Positions 52,890 through 63,760 of a DNA stretch of 64,000 bases are shown here, in pieces. Source of the stretch: JAOPZW01 sp036379935 (GTDB lineage Bacteria; Actinomycetota; Thermoleophilia; Solirubrobacterales; Solirubrobacteraceae); NCBI GenBank assembly GCA_036379935.1, contig DASVFT010000117.1:27774-91773 (forward strand), given 5' to 3'. The position numbers were made by a program, and so were the translations under genes. A model generated the notes under the pieces. The model had not been told where the DNA came from, ran no database searches, and was given only the letters and a program-made list of their open reading frames with translations. The stretch's first letter is position 1. Each line of letters opens with the position of its first letter.

Positions 52890-54598
52890 ATCCACCGCCT
52901 CCGCCCCAATCCTCCGGACACTGGTTCGAGTCCGACCCGCTGTGGTTCAAGAAGGCCGTCTTCTACGAGATCCACCTGCGCGGGTTCTTCGACGGCAACG
53001 CCGATGGCTCGGGGGACTTCCGCGGATTGACCGAGAAGCTCGACTACCTGCAGTGGCTCGGGGTCGACGTCATCTGGCTGTTGCCCATGTACGCCAGCCC
53101 GCTGCGCGACGGCGGCTACGACATCTCCGACTACTACGCGGTGCACCCCGACTACGGCACGATCGAGGACGTCAAGGCCTTCATCGAGGGCGCCCACGAG
53201 CGCGGCATGCGCGTCATCGCCGACCTGGTCATGAACCACACGTCGTCGGACCACGAGTGGTTCCAGCGCGCCCGCGCCGCGTCCGCCGGCTCGCCGGAGC
53301 GCGACTGGTACGTGTGGTCACAGACCCCGCAGCGCTACGACGACGCGCGGATCATCTTCACCGACACCGAGACGTCGAACTGGAGCTGGGACGACGTCGC
53401 CGGCGCCTACTACTGGCACCGCTTCTTCTCCCACCAGCCCGACCTCAACTACGAGAACCCCGAGGTCCAGGAGGCGATGCTCGACGTCCTGCGCTTCTGG
53501 CTGGACCTCGGCCTGGACGGCTTCCGTCTCGACGCGGTGCCCTACCTCTACGAGCGCGACGGCACCAACTGCGAGAACCTCGACGAGACCCATGCCTTCC
53601 TCAAGCGCGTCCGCGCCACCATCGACGAGGAGTACCCCGACCGCGTCCTGCTGGCCGAGGCCAACCAGTGGCCCGAGGACGTGGTCCAGTACTTCGGCGC
53701 GGGCGACGAGTGCCACATGGCCTTCCACTTCCCGGTCATGCCGCGCATGTTCATGGCCGCCCGCCGCGAGGAGGCCACGCCGCTGTACGAGATCCTCGAC
53801 CGCACGCCCGCGATCCCGGACAACTGCCAGTGGGGCCTGTTCCTGCGCAACCACGACGAGCTGACCCTCGAGATGGTCACCGACGAGGAACGCGACTACA
53901 TGTACGCCGAGTACGCCAAGGACCCCCGGATGAAGATCAACCTCGGGATCCGCCGGCGCCTGGCCCCGCTGCTGGACAACGGGCGCGACGAGATGGAGCT
54001 CATGCACGCGATCCTCTTCTCGCTTCCGGGTTCGCCGGTCCTCTACTACGGGGACGAGATCGCGATGGGCGACAACGTCTACCTCGGCGACCGCGACGGC
54101 GTGCGCACCCCGATGCAGTGGACCGGCGACCGCAACGCCGGCTTCTCGCGCGCGGACTTCGCCCAGCTCTACGCACCGCCGCTGATGGACCCGGTCTACG
54201 GGTTCCAGGCGGTCAACGTCGAGGCCCAGCTGCGCACGCCGACCTCGCTCCTGCGCTGGCTCAAGCGCTTCATCGCCCTGCGCAAGGATCACCCCGTCTT
54301 CGGGTTGGGGACGTACGAGCCGCTGGAGCCCTCGAACCCGAAGATCTTCGCCCACATCCGCCGTTACGAGGAGGACGTCGTCCTCTGCGTGCACAACATG
54401 GCCCGGTCGGCGCAGGCCGTGGAGCTCGATCTGTCAGCCTACGAAGGGCGGTGGCCCGAGGAGATGCTCGGGCGCACGCGCTTCCCGCGCATCGGCGAGC
54501 TGCCCTACCTGCTGACGCTCGCCCCGCGGGGCTGGTTCTGGTTTCTGCTCAAGGAGGACCCCGAGGCCGACATGGAGCTGACCGATGGCAAGCGTTGA
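52886..54598 (+). CDS. treS: trehalose synthase (maltose-trehalose isomerase)
   Basis: TreS interconverts trehalose and maltose and supplies maltose to the kinase encoded next. The 570-residue GH13 enzyme opens with WFKKAVFYEIHLRGFFDGN, followed by VIWLLPMYASPLRDGGYDIS and VMNHTSSDHEWF. The nucleophile Asp lies in DGFRLDAVPYLYERDG, the acid Glu in VLLAEANQWPEDV and the third acid in FLRNHDELTLEMV. The ATG overlaps the glgE stop, and the 3' end overlaps the maltokinase start by 14 bp. Confidence 0.96.
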   Translation: MNPPPPPQSSGHWFESDPLWFKKAVFYEIHLRGFFDGNADGSGDFRGLTEKLDYLQWLGVDVIWLLPMYASPLRDGGYDISDYYAVHPDYGTIEDVKAFIEGAHERGMRVIADLVMNHTSSDHEWFQRARAASAGSPERDWYVWSQTPQRYDDARIIFTDTETSNWSWDDVAGAYYWHRFFSHQPDLNYENPEVQEAMLDVLRFWLDLGLDGFRLDAVPYLYERDGTNCENLDETHAFLKRVRATIDEEYPDRVLLAEANQWPEDVVQYFGAGDECHMAFHFPVMPRMFMAARREEATPLYEILDRTPAIPDNCQWGLFLRNHDELTLEMVTDEERDYMYAEYAKDPRMKINLGIRRRLAPLLDNGRDEMELMHAILFSLPGSPVLYYGDEIAMGDNVYLGDRDGVRTPMQWTGDRNAGFSRADFAQLYAPPLMDPVYGFQAVNVEAQLRTPTSLLRWLKRFIALRKDHPVFGLGTYEPLEPSNPKIFAHIRRYEEDVVLCVHNMARSAQAVELDLSAYEGRWPEEMLGRTRFPRIGELPYLLTLAPRGWFWFLLKEDPEADMELTDGKR

Positions 54599-55988
54599 CC
54601 TGGCCCGACTCGACGAGGACGCGCTTGCCGAGTGGCTCCTCGGCCGGCGTTGGTTCGGCTCCAAGGCACGCGACGTGGCGCAGATCCACGTCCTCGACGT
54701 CGTCCCGCTCATCGACGCGGAGTCCGGCTCGCCCCCGGCACCGGCGCTGGCGGCGGCGCTCGTCGAGGCGCGCTTCCCGGGGGGCACGCACGACGTCTAC
54801 CAGCTGCTGCTCGCCGTGCGCGAGGACGGCGGCTTCGACGACGCCGTCGTCGGCGAGCTGGGCGGCGTCACCGTCTACGACGCGTTCGCCGACCCCGAGG
54901 CCTGCGACGCCATCGGTGGCCTGCTGCGCGACGGCGCCGAGGTCCACGGCGAGCGCGCGCGGGTGGAGTTCCACTGGCTGCCGGGCGTCCAGCCGCCGCA
55001 GCCCGGCGCCGCGGTGCGCGCCATGGGCGCCGAGCAGTCCAACACGTCGATCGTCTTCGACGACGCCCTGGTGCTCAAGGCCTTCCGCCGCGTCGAGGCC
55101 GGCATCAACCCCGAGCTCGAGATGCTGCGCTTCCTCAGCGAGCGCGGCTTCCCGCACGTCGCCGAGCTCGGCGGGTGGTACCAGTACGAGGGCGAGCTCA
55201 TGGACGCCACCTTCGGGGTCGTGCAGCGCTACGTGCCCGGCGCCTGGGACGGCTGGGAGCTCGCGCTCGACGACCTCGGAGCCGATCCCGAGCGCTTCGT
55301 GGAGCGCCTGCGTGACCTGGGCGCGGTCATCGGCGACATGCACAGCGTGCTGGCCAGTGAGGCCTCGGACCCGGCCTTCGCGCCCGAGGAGCCCTCCGAC
55401 GAGTCGCTCGCGCTGCTGACCGCCACCATCGACGAGGAGATCGAGCAGGTCTTCCTCGAGCTGCCCGACCTCGACGCGATCGAGCCGATCGCCGGGCGCG
55501 CGGCCGAGGTCCGCGACCGCCTCCAGCTGCTGTCGCACGTCGGCGCCCGCGGCAAGCTCATCCGCACCCACGGCGACCTGCACCTGGGCCAGACGATGCT
55601 GGCGGCCGACGGCTGGGTCGTCCTCGACTTCGAGGGCGAGCCCGCGCGGCCGCTGCTCGAGCGCCGGCGCAAGCGCTCGCCCCTGCGCGATGTGGCCGGG
55701 ATGCTGCGCTCGTTCGCGTACGCCGCGTCGGCCAGCGAGCTGCAACGCGGCACGCCCGCGCCCGAGGGCTGGGAGGACCGCGCGCGCGAGGCCTTCCTCA
55801 GCGGGTACCTGGAGAGCGTGGACCCCGTGCTCATGCCGCCGGGCGAGGCGCCCACGCGCACGCTGCTGTCGATCTTCGAGCTCGAGAAGGCGGTCTACGA
55901 GCTGCGCTACGAGCTCAACAACCGGCCGGACTGGGTCGGCATCCCGGTGGCCGGCATCGCCCGCCTGCTCGAGGAGCCGATTCCGTGA
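54585..55988 (+). CDS. mak: maltokinase
   Basis: Phosphorylates maltose to alpha-maltose 1-phosphate with ATP, the substrate of GlgE. The 467-residue protein has the Mak/Pep2 N-terminal cap (LLGRRWFGSKARDVAQIHVL) and an aminoglycoside-phosphotransferase-like kinase domain: NTSIVFDDALVLKAFRRVEA, RTHGDLHLGQTMLA with catalytic Asp, and VLDFEGEPARPL with the Mg-binding Asp. The stand-alone gene here is often fused to treS in other actinobacteria; here the two merely overlap by 14 bp. Confidence 0.95.
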   Translation: MASVDLARLDEDALAEWLLGRRWFGSKARDVAQIHVLDVVPLIDAESGSPPAPALAAALVEARFPGGTHDVYQLLLAVREDGGFDDAVVGELGGVTVYDAFADPEACDAIGGLLRDGAEVHGERARVEFHWLPGVQPPQPGAAVRAMGAEQSNTSIVFDDALVLKAFRRVEAGINPELEMLRFLSERGFPHVAELGGWYQYEGELMDATFGVVQRYVPGAWDGWELALDDLGADPERFVERLRDLGAVIGDMHSVLASEASDPAFAPEEPSDESLALLTATIDEEIEQVFLELPDLDAIEPIAGRAAEVRDRLQLLSHVGARGKLIRTHGDLHLGQTMLAADGWVVLDFEGEPARPLLERRRKRSPLRDVAGMLRSFAYAASASELQRGTPAPEGWEDRAREAFLSGYLESVDPVLMPPGEAPTRTLLSIFELEKAVYELRYELNNRPDWVGIPVAGIARLLEEPIP

Positions 55989-56043
55989 CAGCGCGTCATT
56001 GCTCGACCGTCGAAAGCGCCGTCTTCCGGAGCGTGTGCTCGCG

Positions 56044-58227
<2,184 letters not shown>

Positions 58228-58251
58228 CCGCGGTCGCGCGGTGCCGGACCG

Positions 58252-59754
58252 CTAGGCGGCGGCAGGGCCGAGGCCATCGATGCAGAGGTACTTGATCTCG
58301 AGGTAGTCGTCGAGCCCGTGGCGCGAGCCCTCGCGGCCCAGGCCGGACTGCTTGACGCCCCCGAAGGGTGCGCCCTCGTAGGAGATGATCCCGGTGTTCA
58401 CGCCGACGACGCCGAACTCGAGCGCCTCGCCCACGCGCCAGGCCCGGCCGAGGTCGCGGGTGTAGAAGTAGGCGGCGAGGCCCGACTCGGTGGCATTGGC
58501 GAGCGCGAGCGCCTGCTCCTCGGTCGCGAAGCGGAAGACGGGCGCCACGGGGCCGAAGGTCTCCTCGACGGCGAGCCGCATGTCGACCGTCGCCCCGGTG
58601 AGGACCGTCGGCTCGTAGAACGTGCCACCGAGCGCGTGCTCGCGGCCGCCCACGACCACCTCCGCGCCGCGCGCCACCGCGTCGGCCACGTGCTCGCGGA
58701 CCTTGGCCAGCGCGCGCTCGTCGATGAGCGGGCCCTGCTCGACGCCCTCCTCGAAGCCGTCGCCGACGCGCAGCGCCTGGGTCTCGCGGGCGAAGCGCTC
58801 GACGAATGCGTCGTGGATGCCGTCCTGCACGAGGATCCGATTGGCGCAGACGCACGTCTGCCCGGCGTTGCGGAACTTCGACGCCATCGCGCCGGCCACC
58901 GCGGCGTCGAGATCGGCGTCGTCGAAGACGATGAACGGCGCGTTGCCCCCCAGCTCGAGCGAGACGCGCTTGACCGTCTGCGCGGCCTGCGTCATCAGCA
59001 GGCGGCCGACGGGCGTCGAGCCGGTGAAGGTGATCTTGCGCACGAGCGGCGACTGCGCCAGCTCGCCGCCGACCTCCTCGGCGGGGCCGCAGACGATGTT
59101 GAGCACGCCGTCGGGGACGCCGGCACGCTGCGCGAGCTCTCCCATCGCCAGCGCCGAGAGCGGGGTGGCCGGCGCGGGCTTGACCACCATCGTGCAGCCG
59201 GCGGCCAGCGCCGGCGCGACCTTGCGGGCGATCATCGCCATCGGGAAGTTCCACGGCGTGATGGCGGCGCACACGCCGACGGGCGCGCGCAGCGTCAGCA
59301 GCCGCCGCCCGTCGGCCGGCGACGGGATCACCTCGCCGTACGCGCGCTTGGCCTCCTCCGCGTACCACTCGATGAACGTCGCGCCGTAGAGGATCTCGCC
59401 GCGCGCCTCGGCCAGCGGCTTTCCCTGCTCGGCGGTGAGCAGCGTCGCGAGGTCGTCGACGTGCGCCACGATGAGGTCGTGCCAGGCGCGCAGCGCCACC
59501 GCCCGTGCCTTGGCCGGCGTGGCCGACCACGGGCCCAGCGCGGCGTGGGCCGCCGCGATGGCAGCGCCTGCGTCCTCGCGCGTGCCGCGCGCCACGCGGG
59601 CGATCGCATCGCCCGTCGCCGGATCCGTCACGTCGTCGCGCTCGTCGCCCGCGCCGGCCACCCACCGGCCGCCGATCAGCAGGTCCTCTCGCAGGAGCTC
59701 GAGGTCGCGGAGCGGGGGACGCGGGACGGTCGGCTCGGGGCGCAGCACGCTCAC
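58252..59754 (-). CDS. NAD(P)-dependent aldehyde dehydrogenase (succinate-semialdehyde type)
   Basis: A 500-residue aldehyde dehydrogenase. Cofactor-binding APVGVCAAITPWNFPMAMIA and KITFTGSTPVGRLL precede the general base Glu in SLELGGNAPFIVFDDAD and the nucleophile Cys in FRNAGQTCVCANR. The motif EETFGPVAPVFRF is also present. The sequence looks closest to GabD-like succinate-semialdehyde dehydrogenases. GTG 59754 is chosen; ATG 59808 would run into the start of the divergent aminotransferase. The two genes together suggest amine or GABA degradation: the transaminase makes the aldehyde and this enzyme oxidises it. Confidence 0.9.
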   Translation of the reverse strand: MSVLRPEPTVPRPPLRDLELLREDLLIGGRWVAGAGDERDDVTDPATGDAIARVARGTREDAGAAIAAAHAALGPWSATPAKARAVALRAWHDLIVAHVDDLATLLTAEQGKPLAEARGEILYGATFIEWYAEEAKRAYGEVIPSPADGRRLLTLRAPVGVCAAITPWNFPMAMIARKVAPALAAGCTMVVKPAPATPLSALAMGELAQRAGVPDGVLNIVCGPAEEVGGELAQSPLVRKITFTGSTPVGRLLMTQAAQTVKRVSLELGGNAPFIVFDDADLDAAVAGAMASKFRNAGQTCVCANRILVQDGIHDAFVERFARETQALRVGDGFEEGVEQGPLIDERALAKVREHVADAVARGAEVVVGGREHALGGTFYEPTVLTGATVDMRLAVEETFGPVAPVFRFATEEQALALANATESGLAAYFYTRDLGRAWRVGEALEFGVVGVNTGIISYEGAPFGGVKQSGLGREGSRHGLDDYLEIKYLCIDGLGPAAA

Positions 59755-59811
59755 GACGGATCGTTCGAGGGGGTGGACAGCGGCAGATCCTTTTGCCAAG
59801 GTTCGCATATC

Positions 59812-61191
59812 GTGCAAGTGGCCGCAATACGAGCAGTTGGCGAGGTCGACCGCCGGCACGTCTTCCACCCCTTCAGCGTGCTTGCCGAGCACGAGTCCGA
59901 CGGGCCGCGGCGCGTCATGGTCGCCGGCCATGGCAGCACGCTGACCGACGACCAGGGTCGCACGTACCTCGACGCGATGGCCGGCCTGTGGTGCGTGAAC
60001 GTCGGCTACGGGCGCCCGGAGATCGCCGACGCGCTGCACCGCCAGACGCTGCGGCTGCCTTACTACCACTCGTTCTCGTCCATGGCGACGGACACGCCGG
60101 CGCTCCTGGCCGAGCGCATCATCGGCCTCGCTCCGCCGGGCATGTCGAAGGTGCTGTTCGGCAACAGCGGCTCGGACGCCAACGACACGCAGGTCAAGCT
60201 CGTGCGCCTGTACAACAACCTGCTCGGGCGCCCGCAGAAGAAGAAGGTGATCTCGCGCCTGCGCGGCTACCACGGCGTGTCGCTCGCCTCGGCCAGCCTC
60301 TCCGGCCTGCCGGGCATGCACCGTAGCTTCGATCTGCCGCTGGACGGCATCCTCCACACGCGCGCGCCGTACCGGCTGTGGGAGGCGCAGCCCGGCGAGG
60401 ACGACGCCGCGTTCAGCGCGCGGCTCGCGGCCGAGCTCGAGGAGCTGATCCTCGCCGAGGGCCCCGACACGGTGGCGGCCTTCATCGCCGAGCCCGTCCA
60501 GGCCGCCGGCGGCGTGATCGTCCCACCCGCCGGTTACTTCCCGGCCATCCAGGAGGTCCTGCGCCGCCACGACGTCCTGCTCGTCGCCGACGAGGTCGTG
60601 TGCGGCTTCGGCCGGCTCGGCACCTGGTTCGGCAGCGAGGTCCTGGGCGTCGAGCCCGATCTCGTGACCGTGGCGAAGGGGCTCACCTCGGCCTACGTGC
60701 CGCTGTCGGCGTGCATCGTGTCTGAGAAGGTCTGGCGCGTGCTCGCCGATCGCAGCGCCGGGGCGACGTTCGCCCACGGCTACACCTACACCTCGCACCC
60801 GGTGTGCGCCGCCGCCGCGATGGCCAACCTCGACCTCATCGAGCGCGAGGGCCTGCGCGAGCAGGCGGTCGCGCGCGGCGACTACCTCCTCCGCAACCTG
60901 ACGGAGGCCCTCGCGCGCCACCCGCTCGTCGGAGAGGTCCGCGGGCTCGGGCTGATCGCCGCGGTCGAGCTCGTCGCCGGCACGGACCCGCTGGCGAGGT
61001 TCGACTCGCCGGGATCGATGGCCGCACGCGTCGCCCGCGAGTGCCTCGAGCGCGGCGTCATCACGCGCGCGCTGCCGGAGGGCGACTCGATCTCGTTCTC
61101 GCCGCCCTTCGTCATCACCGAGGCGGAGATCGACGAGGTCGTCCGCGTCGTGCGCGAGGCGGTGGACGTCGTGGCCGGCGAGGTGGCCTGA
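59812..61191 (+). CDS. class III PLP-dependent aminotransferase (omega-amino acid/amine type)
   Basis: A 459-residue omega-transaminase. HVFHPFSVLAEHESDGPRRV and YLDAMAGLWCVNVGYGRPEI are typical of pyruvate-dependent amine transaminases. VLFGNSGSDANDTQVKLVR binds the PLP phosphate, RLRGYHGVSLASASLSGLPG follows, VLLVADEVVCGFGRLG holds the PLP-contacting Asp, and the Schiff-base Lys is in TVAKGLTSAYVPLSA. Putrescine, beta-alanine or GABA are possible donors. GTG 59812 or GTG 59818 is the start; TATCGT is adjacent. It is divergent from the aldehyde dehydrogenase, and the AcoX-like gene follows after 6 bp. Confidence 0.9.
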   Translation: MQVAAIRAVGEVDRRHVFHPFSVLAEHESDGPRRVMVAGHGSTLTDDQGRTYLDAMAGLWCVNVGYGRPEIADALHRQTLRLPYYHSFSSMATDTPALLAERIIGLAPPGMSKVLFGNSGSDANDTQVKLVRLYNNLLGRPQKKKVISRLRGYHGVSLASASLSGLPGMHRSFDLPLDGILHTRAPYRLWEAQPGEDDAAFSARLAAELEELILAEGPDTVAAFIAEPVQAAGGVIVPPAGYFPAIQEVLRRHDVLLVADEVVCGFGRLGTWFGSEVLGVEPDLVTVAKGLTSAYVPLSACIVSEKVWRVLADRSAGATFAHGYTYTSHPVCAAAAMANLDLIEREGLREQAVARGDYLLRNLTEALARHPLVGEVRGLGLIAAVELVAGTDPLARFDSPGSMAARVARECLERGVITRALPEGDSISFSPPFVITEAEIDEVVRVVREAVDVVAGEVA

Positions 61192-61197
61192 GCCGCG

Positions 61198-62355
61198 ATG
61201 GCCGCGGCGCCGCGACCCCGCCGTCTCGGGTTGGTCGTCAACCCGATCGCGGGCATGGGCGGTCGCGTGGCGCTGAAGGGCACTGACGGCGAGTTGGCGC
61301 TCCGCCTCGCGCGCGAGCGCGGCGCGGTGCCGGTGGCGCCGGAGCGCGCCGGACGCGCCCTTCGGCGGCTGGTGGCCGGCGGGCCGCCGCTGCACGTGCT
61401 CGCGGCCCCCGGGACGATGGGCGCCGATCTCGCCGCCACGGCGGGGCTCGACGTCGAGACGACCGCGCCGCCCTCCGCGCCGGGGCGCGACACCCGCCCA
61501 GCCGACACGCGCAACGCCGTGGCCGAGATGCGCGAGCGCGCCGTCGACCTGCTGCTGTTCGCCGGCGGCGACGGCACCGCGCGCGACATCGTCGACACGA
61601 TCGGCGCCGATCTGCCGCTGGTCGGTGTGCCGACCGGCGTGAAGATGCACTCCGGCGTGTTCGCCGCCACCCCGGACGCCGCCGGCGCCGCCGCCTCGGC
61701 CTACCTGCGCGACCCCGGCCCCGGCGCTCTGCGCGAGGCGGAGATCGCCGACGTCGACGAGGACGCCGCCCGGCACGACCGCGTCGCGGCGCGGCTCTAC
61801 GGAAGCGCGCTCGTCCCGCGCCAGCCCAATCTCATGCTGGGCGCCAAGACGCCGTCGACGGCCTCGGCCGACGCCGCGCTGGACGCGCTCTGCGCGCAGG
61901 TCGCCGCGACGCTGCCGCGCGGGCGCCTGACCCTGCTGGGCCCGGGGACGACGACCGCCCGCGTGCTGGCGCACCTGGGCCTGCGCGGCACGCTGCTCGG
62001 CGTCGACGCGGTGCGCGACGGCACGCTGGTGGCACCCGACCTCGACGAGGCCGGCGTGCTCGCGCTCCTCGACGAGGCCGACGGCGACGGCGACGGCGCC
62101 CTGCTCCTCAGCGGCGTCGTCGGCGGGCAGGGCTCGCTCTTCGGGCGCGGCAACCAGCAGCTCAGCCCGCGCGTCCTGCGGCGGCTGGGCCGCGATCGCA
62201 TCGAGGTGCTCGCCGCCGCCGACAAGCTGCTGCACCTGAGCCCGCCGCGCCTGCGCGTGGACACCGGCGACGACGAGGTCGACGCCGAGCTCTCCGGCTA
62301 CCTCCAGGTGCGCGTGGCACCGGGCCGGACGATCGTGATGAAGGTCTCGACGTGA
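61198..62355 (+). CDS. ATP-NAD kinase-fold protein, AcoX-like
   Basis: A 385-residue member of the ATP-NAD/AcoX kinase group (COG3199-like). RLGLVVNPIAGMGGRVALKG, LLLFAGGDGTARDIVDTIG (the GGDG motif of NAD and diacylglycerol kinases) and LVGVPTGVKMHSGVFA are visible. The C-terminal half has LLGPGTTTARVLAHLGLRGT and QLSPRVLRRLGRDRIEV. Its biochemical role is unproven; relatives sit in acetoin or glycine-cleavage clusters. Here it lies between a transaminase and gcvPA, with 6-bp and 13-bp gaps. Confidence 0.85.
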   Translation: MAAAPRPRRLGLVVNPIAGMGGRVALKGTDGELALRLARERGAVPVAPERAGRALRRLVAGGPPLHVLAAPGTMGADLAATAGLDVETTAPPSAPGRDTRPADTRNAVAEMRERAVDLLLFAGGDGTARDIVDTIGADLPLVGVPTGVKMHSGVFAATPDAAGAAASAYLRDPGPGALREAEIADVDEDAARHDRVAARLYGSALVPRQPNLMLGAKTPSTASADAALDALCAQVAATLPRGRLTLLGPGTTTARVLAHLGLRGTLLGVDAVRDGTLVAPDLDEAGVLALLDEADGDGDGALLLSGVVGGQGSLFGRGNQQLSPRVLRRLGRDRIEVLAAADKLLHLSPPRLRVDTGDDEVDAELSGYLQVRVAPGRTIVMKVST

Positions 62356-62368
62356 ACAGGAGGCGCGC

Positions 62369-63760
62369 ATGACCGCCCACCCGTACATGGCCAGCTCGTC
62401 GCCCGAGCTCCTGCAGGAGCTGCTCGACGCCGTCGGCGTCGAGGACGCCGAGGAGCTGTTCGCGCAGATCCCGGCGGAGCACAGGACCGCCCGCGAGCTG
62501 ATGCTGCCGCGCGCGCTGCGCTCGGAGGCCGAGCTGAGCCGGCACCTGCGCACCACGCTGGCGCGCAACGCCAACTGCGAGGAGCACCTGAGCTTCCTCG
62601 GCGGCGGCGTCTGGCAGCACCACGTCCCCGCGGTGTGCGACGAGCTGGCCCAGCGCACCGAGTTCCTCACGCCGGTCTGGGGCACGCCGGCGTCCGACCT
62701 CGGGCGCAACCAGGCGTGGTTCGAGTTCGCCAGCCAGCTCGGCGAGCTGCTCGACCTGGACTTCGTCGGCCTGCCCGTCTACAGCTGGGGCTGCGCCGCG
62801 GGCCACGCCATCCGGATGGCCGCGCGCCTCACCGGACGCCGCGAGGTGCTCGTGCCCGCGCTGCTCGACGCCGAGCGCCGCGCCGTGATCGCGACGTACT
62901 GCGAGCCGCCCGAGATGGCGAGCCACCTGACCCTCGTCGACGTCGAGGCCGACCCGGCCACCGGACAGCTCGACCTCGACCACCTCGCCGCCGTGCTCTC
63001 CGAGCGCACGGCCGCCGTCTACTTCGAGACCCCGGGATCGCTGGGCGTCATCGAGACCGGCTGCGCGCGGATCGCCGACCTGGCGCGCGAGCACGGCGCC
63101 GAGACGATCGCCGGCGTCGATCCGCTCTCGCTCGGCGTGCTCGCCCCGCCCGGCGCCTACGGCGCCGACATCGCGGTCGGGTCCACGCAGCCGCTCGGCG
63201 TGCACATGCACTGCGGCGGCGGCGTCGGCGGCTTCATCGCCACGCGCGACGAGGAGCGCTACGCCCGCGAGTACCCGACCCTGAACGTCAGCCTTGCGCC
63301 CACGCGCGTCGAGGGCGAGCACGGCTTCGCGCTCACGCTCTTCGAGCAGTCCTCCTACGGCTCGCGCGAGCACGGCAAGGACTGGACCGGCAACTCGGTC
63401 TACCTGTGGGCCGTGGTCAACGCGGCCTACATGGCGCTCATGGGGCCGCGCGGGTTCGTCGAGCTCGGCGAGTCGATCCTCCAGCGCAGCCACTACGCCG
63501 CGAATCGGATCGCCGAGCTGCCCGGCGTGCGCGTGCGGTGGCCGGGCTTCTTCAAGGAGCTGGTGGTCGACTTCACCGACACCGGCCACACGGTGGCCGA
63601 GGTCAACGCCGCGCTGCTTCGGCTCGGGATCTTCGGCGGCGGCGACCTGTCGTACGCCCACCCCGCCCTGGGGCAGTGCGCCCTGTACTGCGTCACCGAG
63701 GTGCACGCCCAGGAGGACGTCGACCGGCTGGCCGGTGCGCTGGCGGAGGTGACCCGATGA
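62369..63760 (+). CDS. gcvPA: glycine dehydrogenase (decarboxylating) subunit 1
   Basis: The N-terminal half of split P-protein of the glycine cleavage system, which decarboxylates glycine with PLP and passes aminomethyl to the H-protein. The 463-residue protein has SFLGGGVWQHHVPAVCDELA, FLTPVWGTPASDLGRNQAWF (in place of the usual YTPYQAE stretch), ETIAGVDPLSLGVLAPPGAY and HMHCGGGVGGFIATRDEER. The last corresponds to the GPGxG region of the family. AGGAGG at 62358-62363 is a clear Shine-Dalgarno site for ATG 62369. The stop overlaps gcvPB (ATGA). The modified substrate-side motif suggests a divergent subgroup. Confidence 0.87.
   Translation: MTAHPYMASSSPELLQELLDAVGVEDAEELFAQIPAEHRTARELMLPRALRSEAELSRHLRTTLARNANCEEHLSFLGGGVWQHHVPAVCDELAQRTEFLTPVWGTPASDLGRNQAWFEFASQLGELLDLDFVGLPVYSWGCAAGHAIRMAARLTGRREVLVPALLDAERRAVIATYCEPPEMASHLTLVDVEADPATGQLDLDHLAAVLSERTAAVYFETPGSLGVIETGCARIADLAREHGAETIAGVDPLSLGVLAPPGAYGADIAVGSTQPLGVHMHCGGGVGGFIATRDEERYAREYPTLNVSLAPTRVEGEHGFALTLFEQSSYGSREHGKDWTGNSVYLWAVVNAAYMALMGPRGFVELGESILQRSHYAANRIAELPGVRVRWPGFFKELVVDFTDTGHTVAEVNAALLRLGIFGGGDLSYAHPALGQCALYCVTEVHAQEDVDRLAGALAEVTR

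Noticed and set aside
62080..62100. Short GGCGAC triplet repeat
   Set aside because: It simply encodes an in-frame Asp-Gly run (DGDGDG) in the AcoX-like protein.
59755..62709. Long minus-strand open frame continuing upstream of the aldehyde dehydrogenase
   Set aside because: The dehydrogenase homology begins near 59754; the rest is antisense to the aminotransferase, AcoX-like and gcvPA genes with shadow composition.
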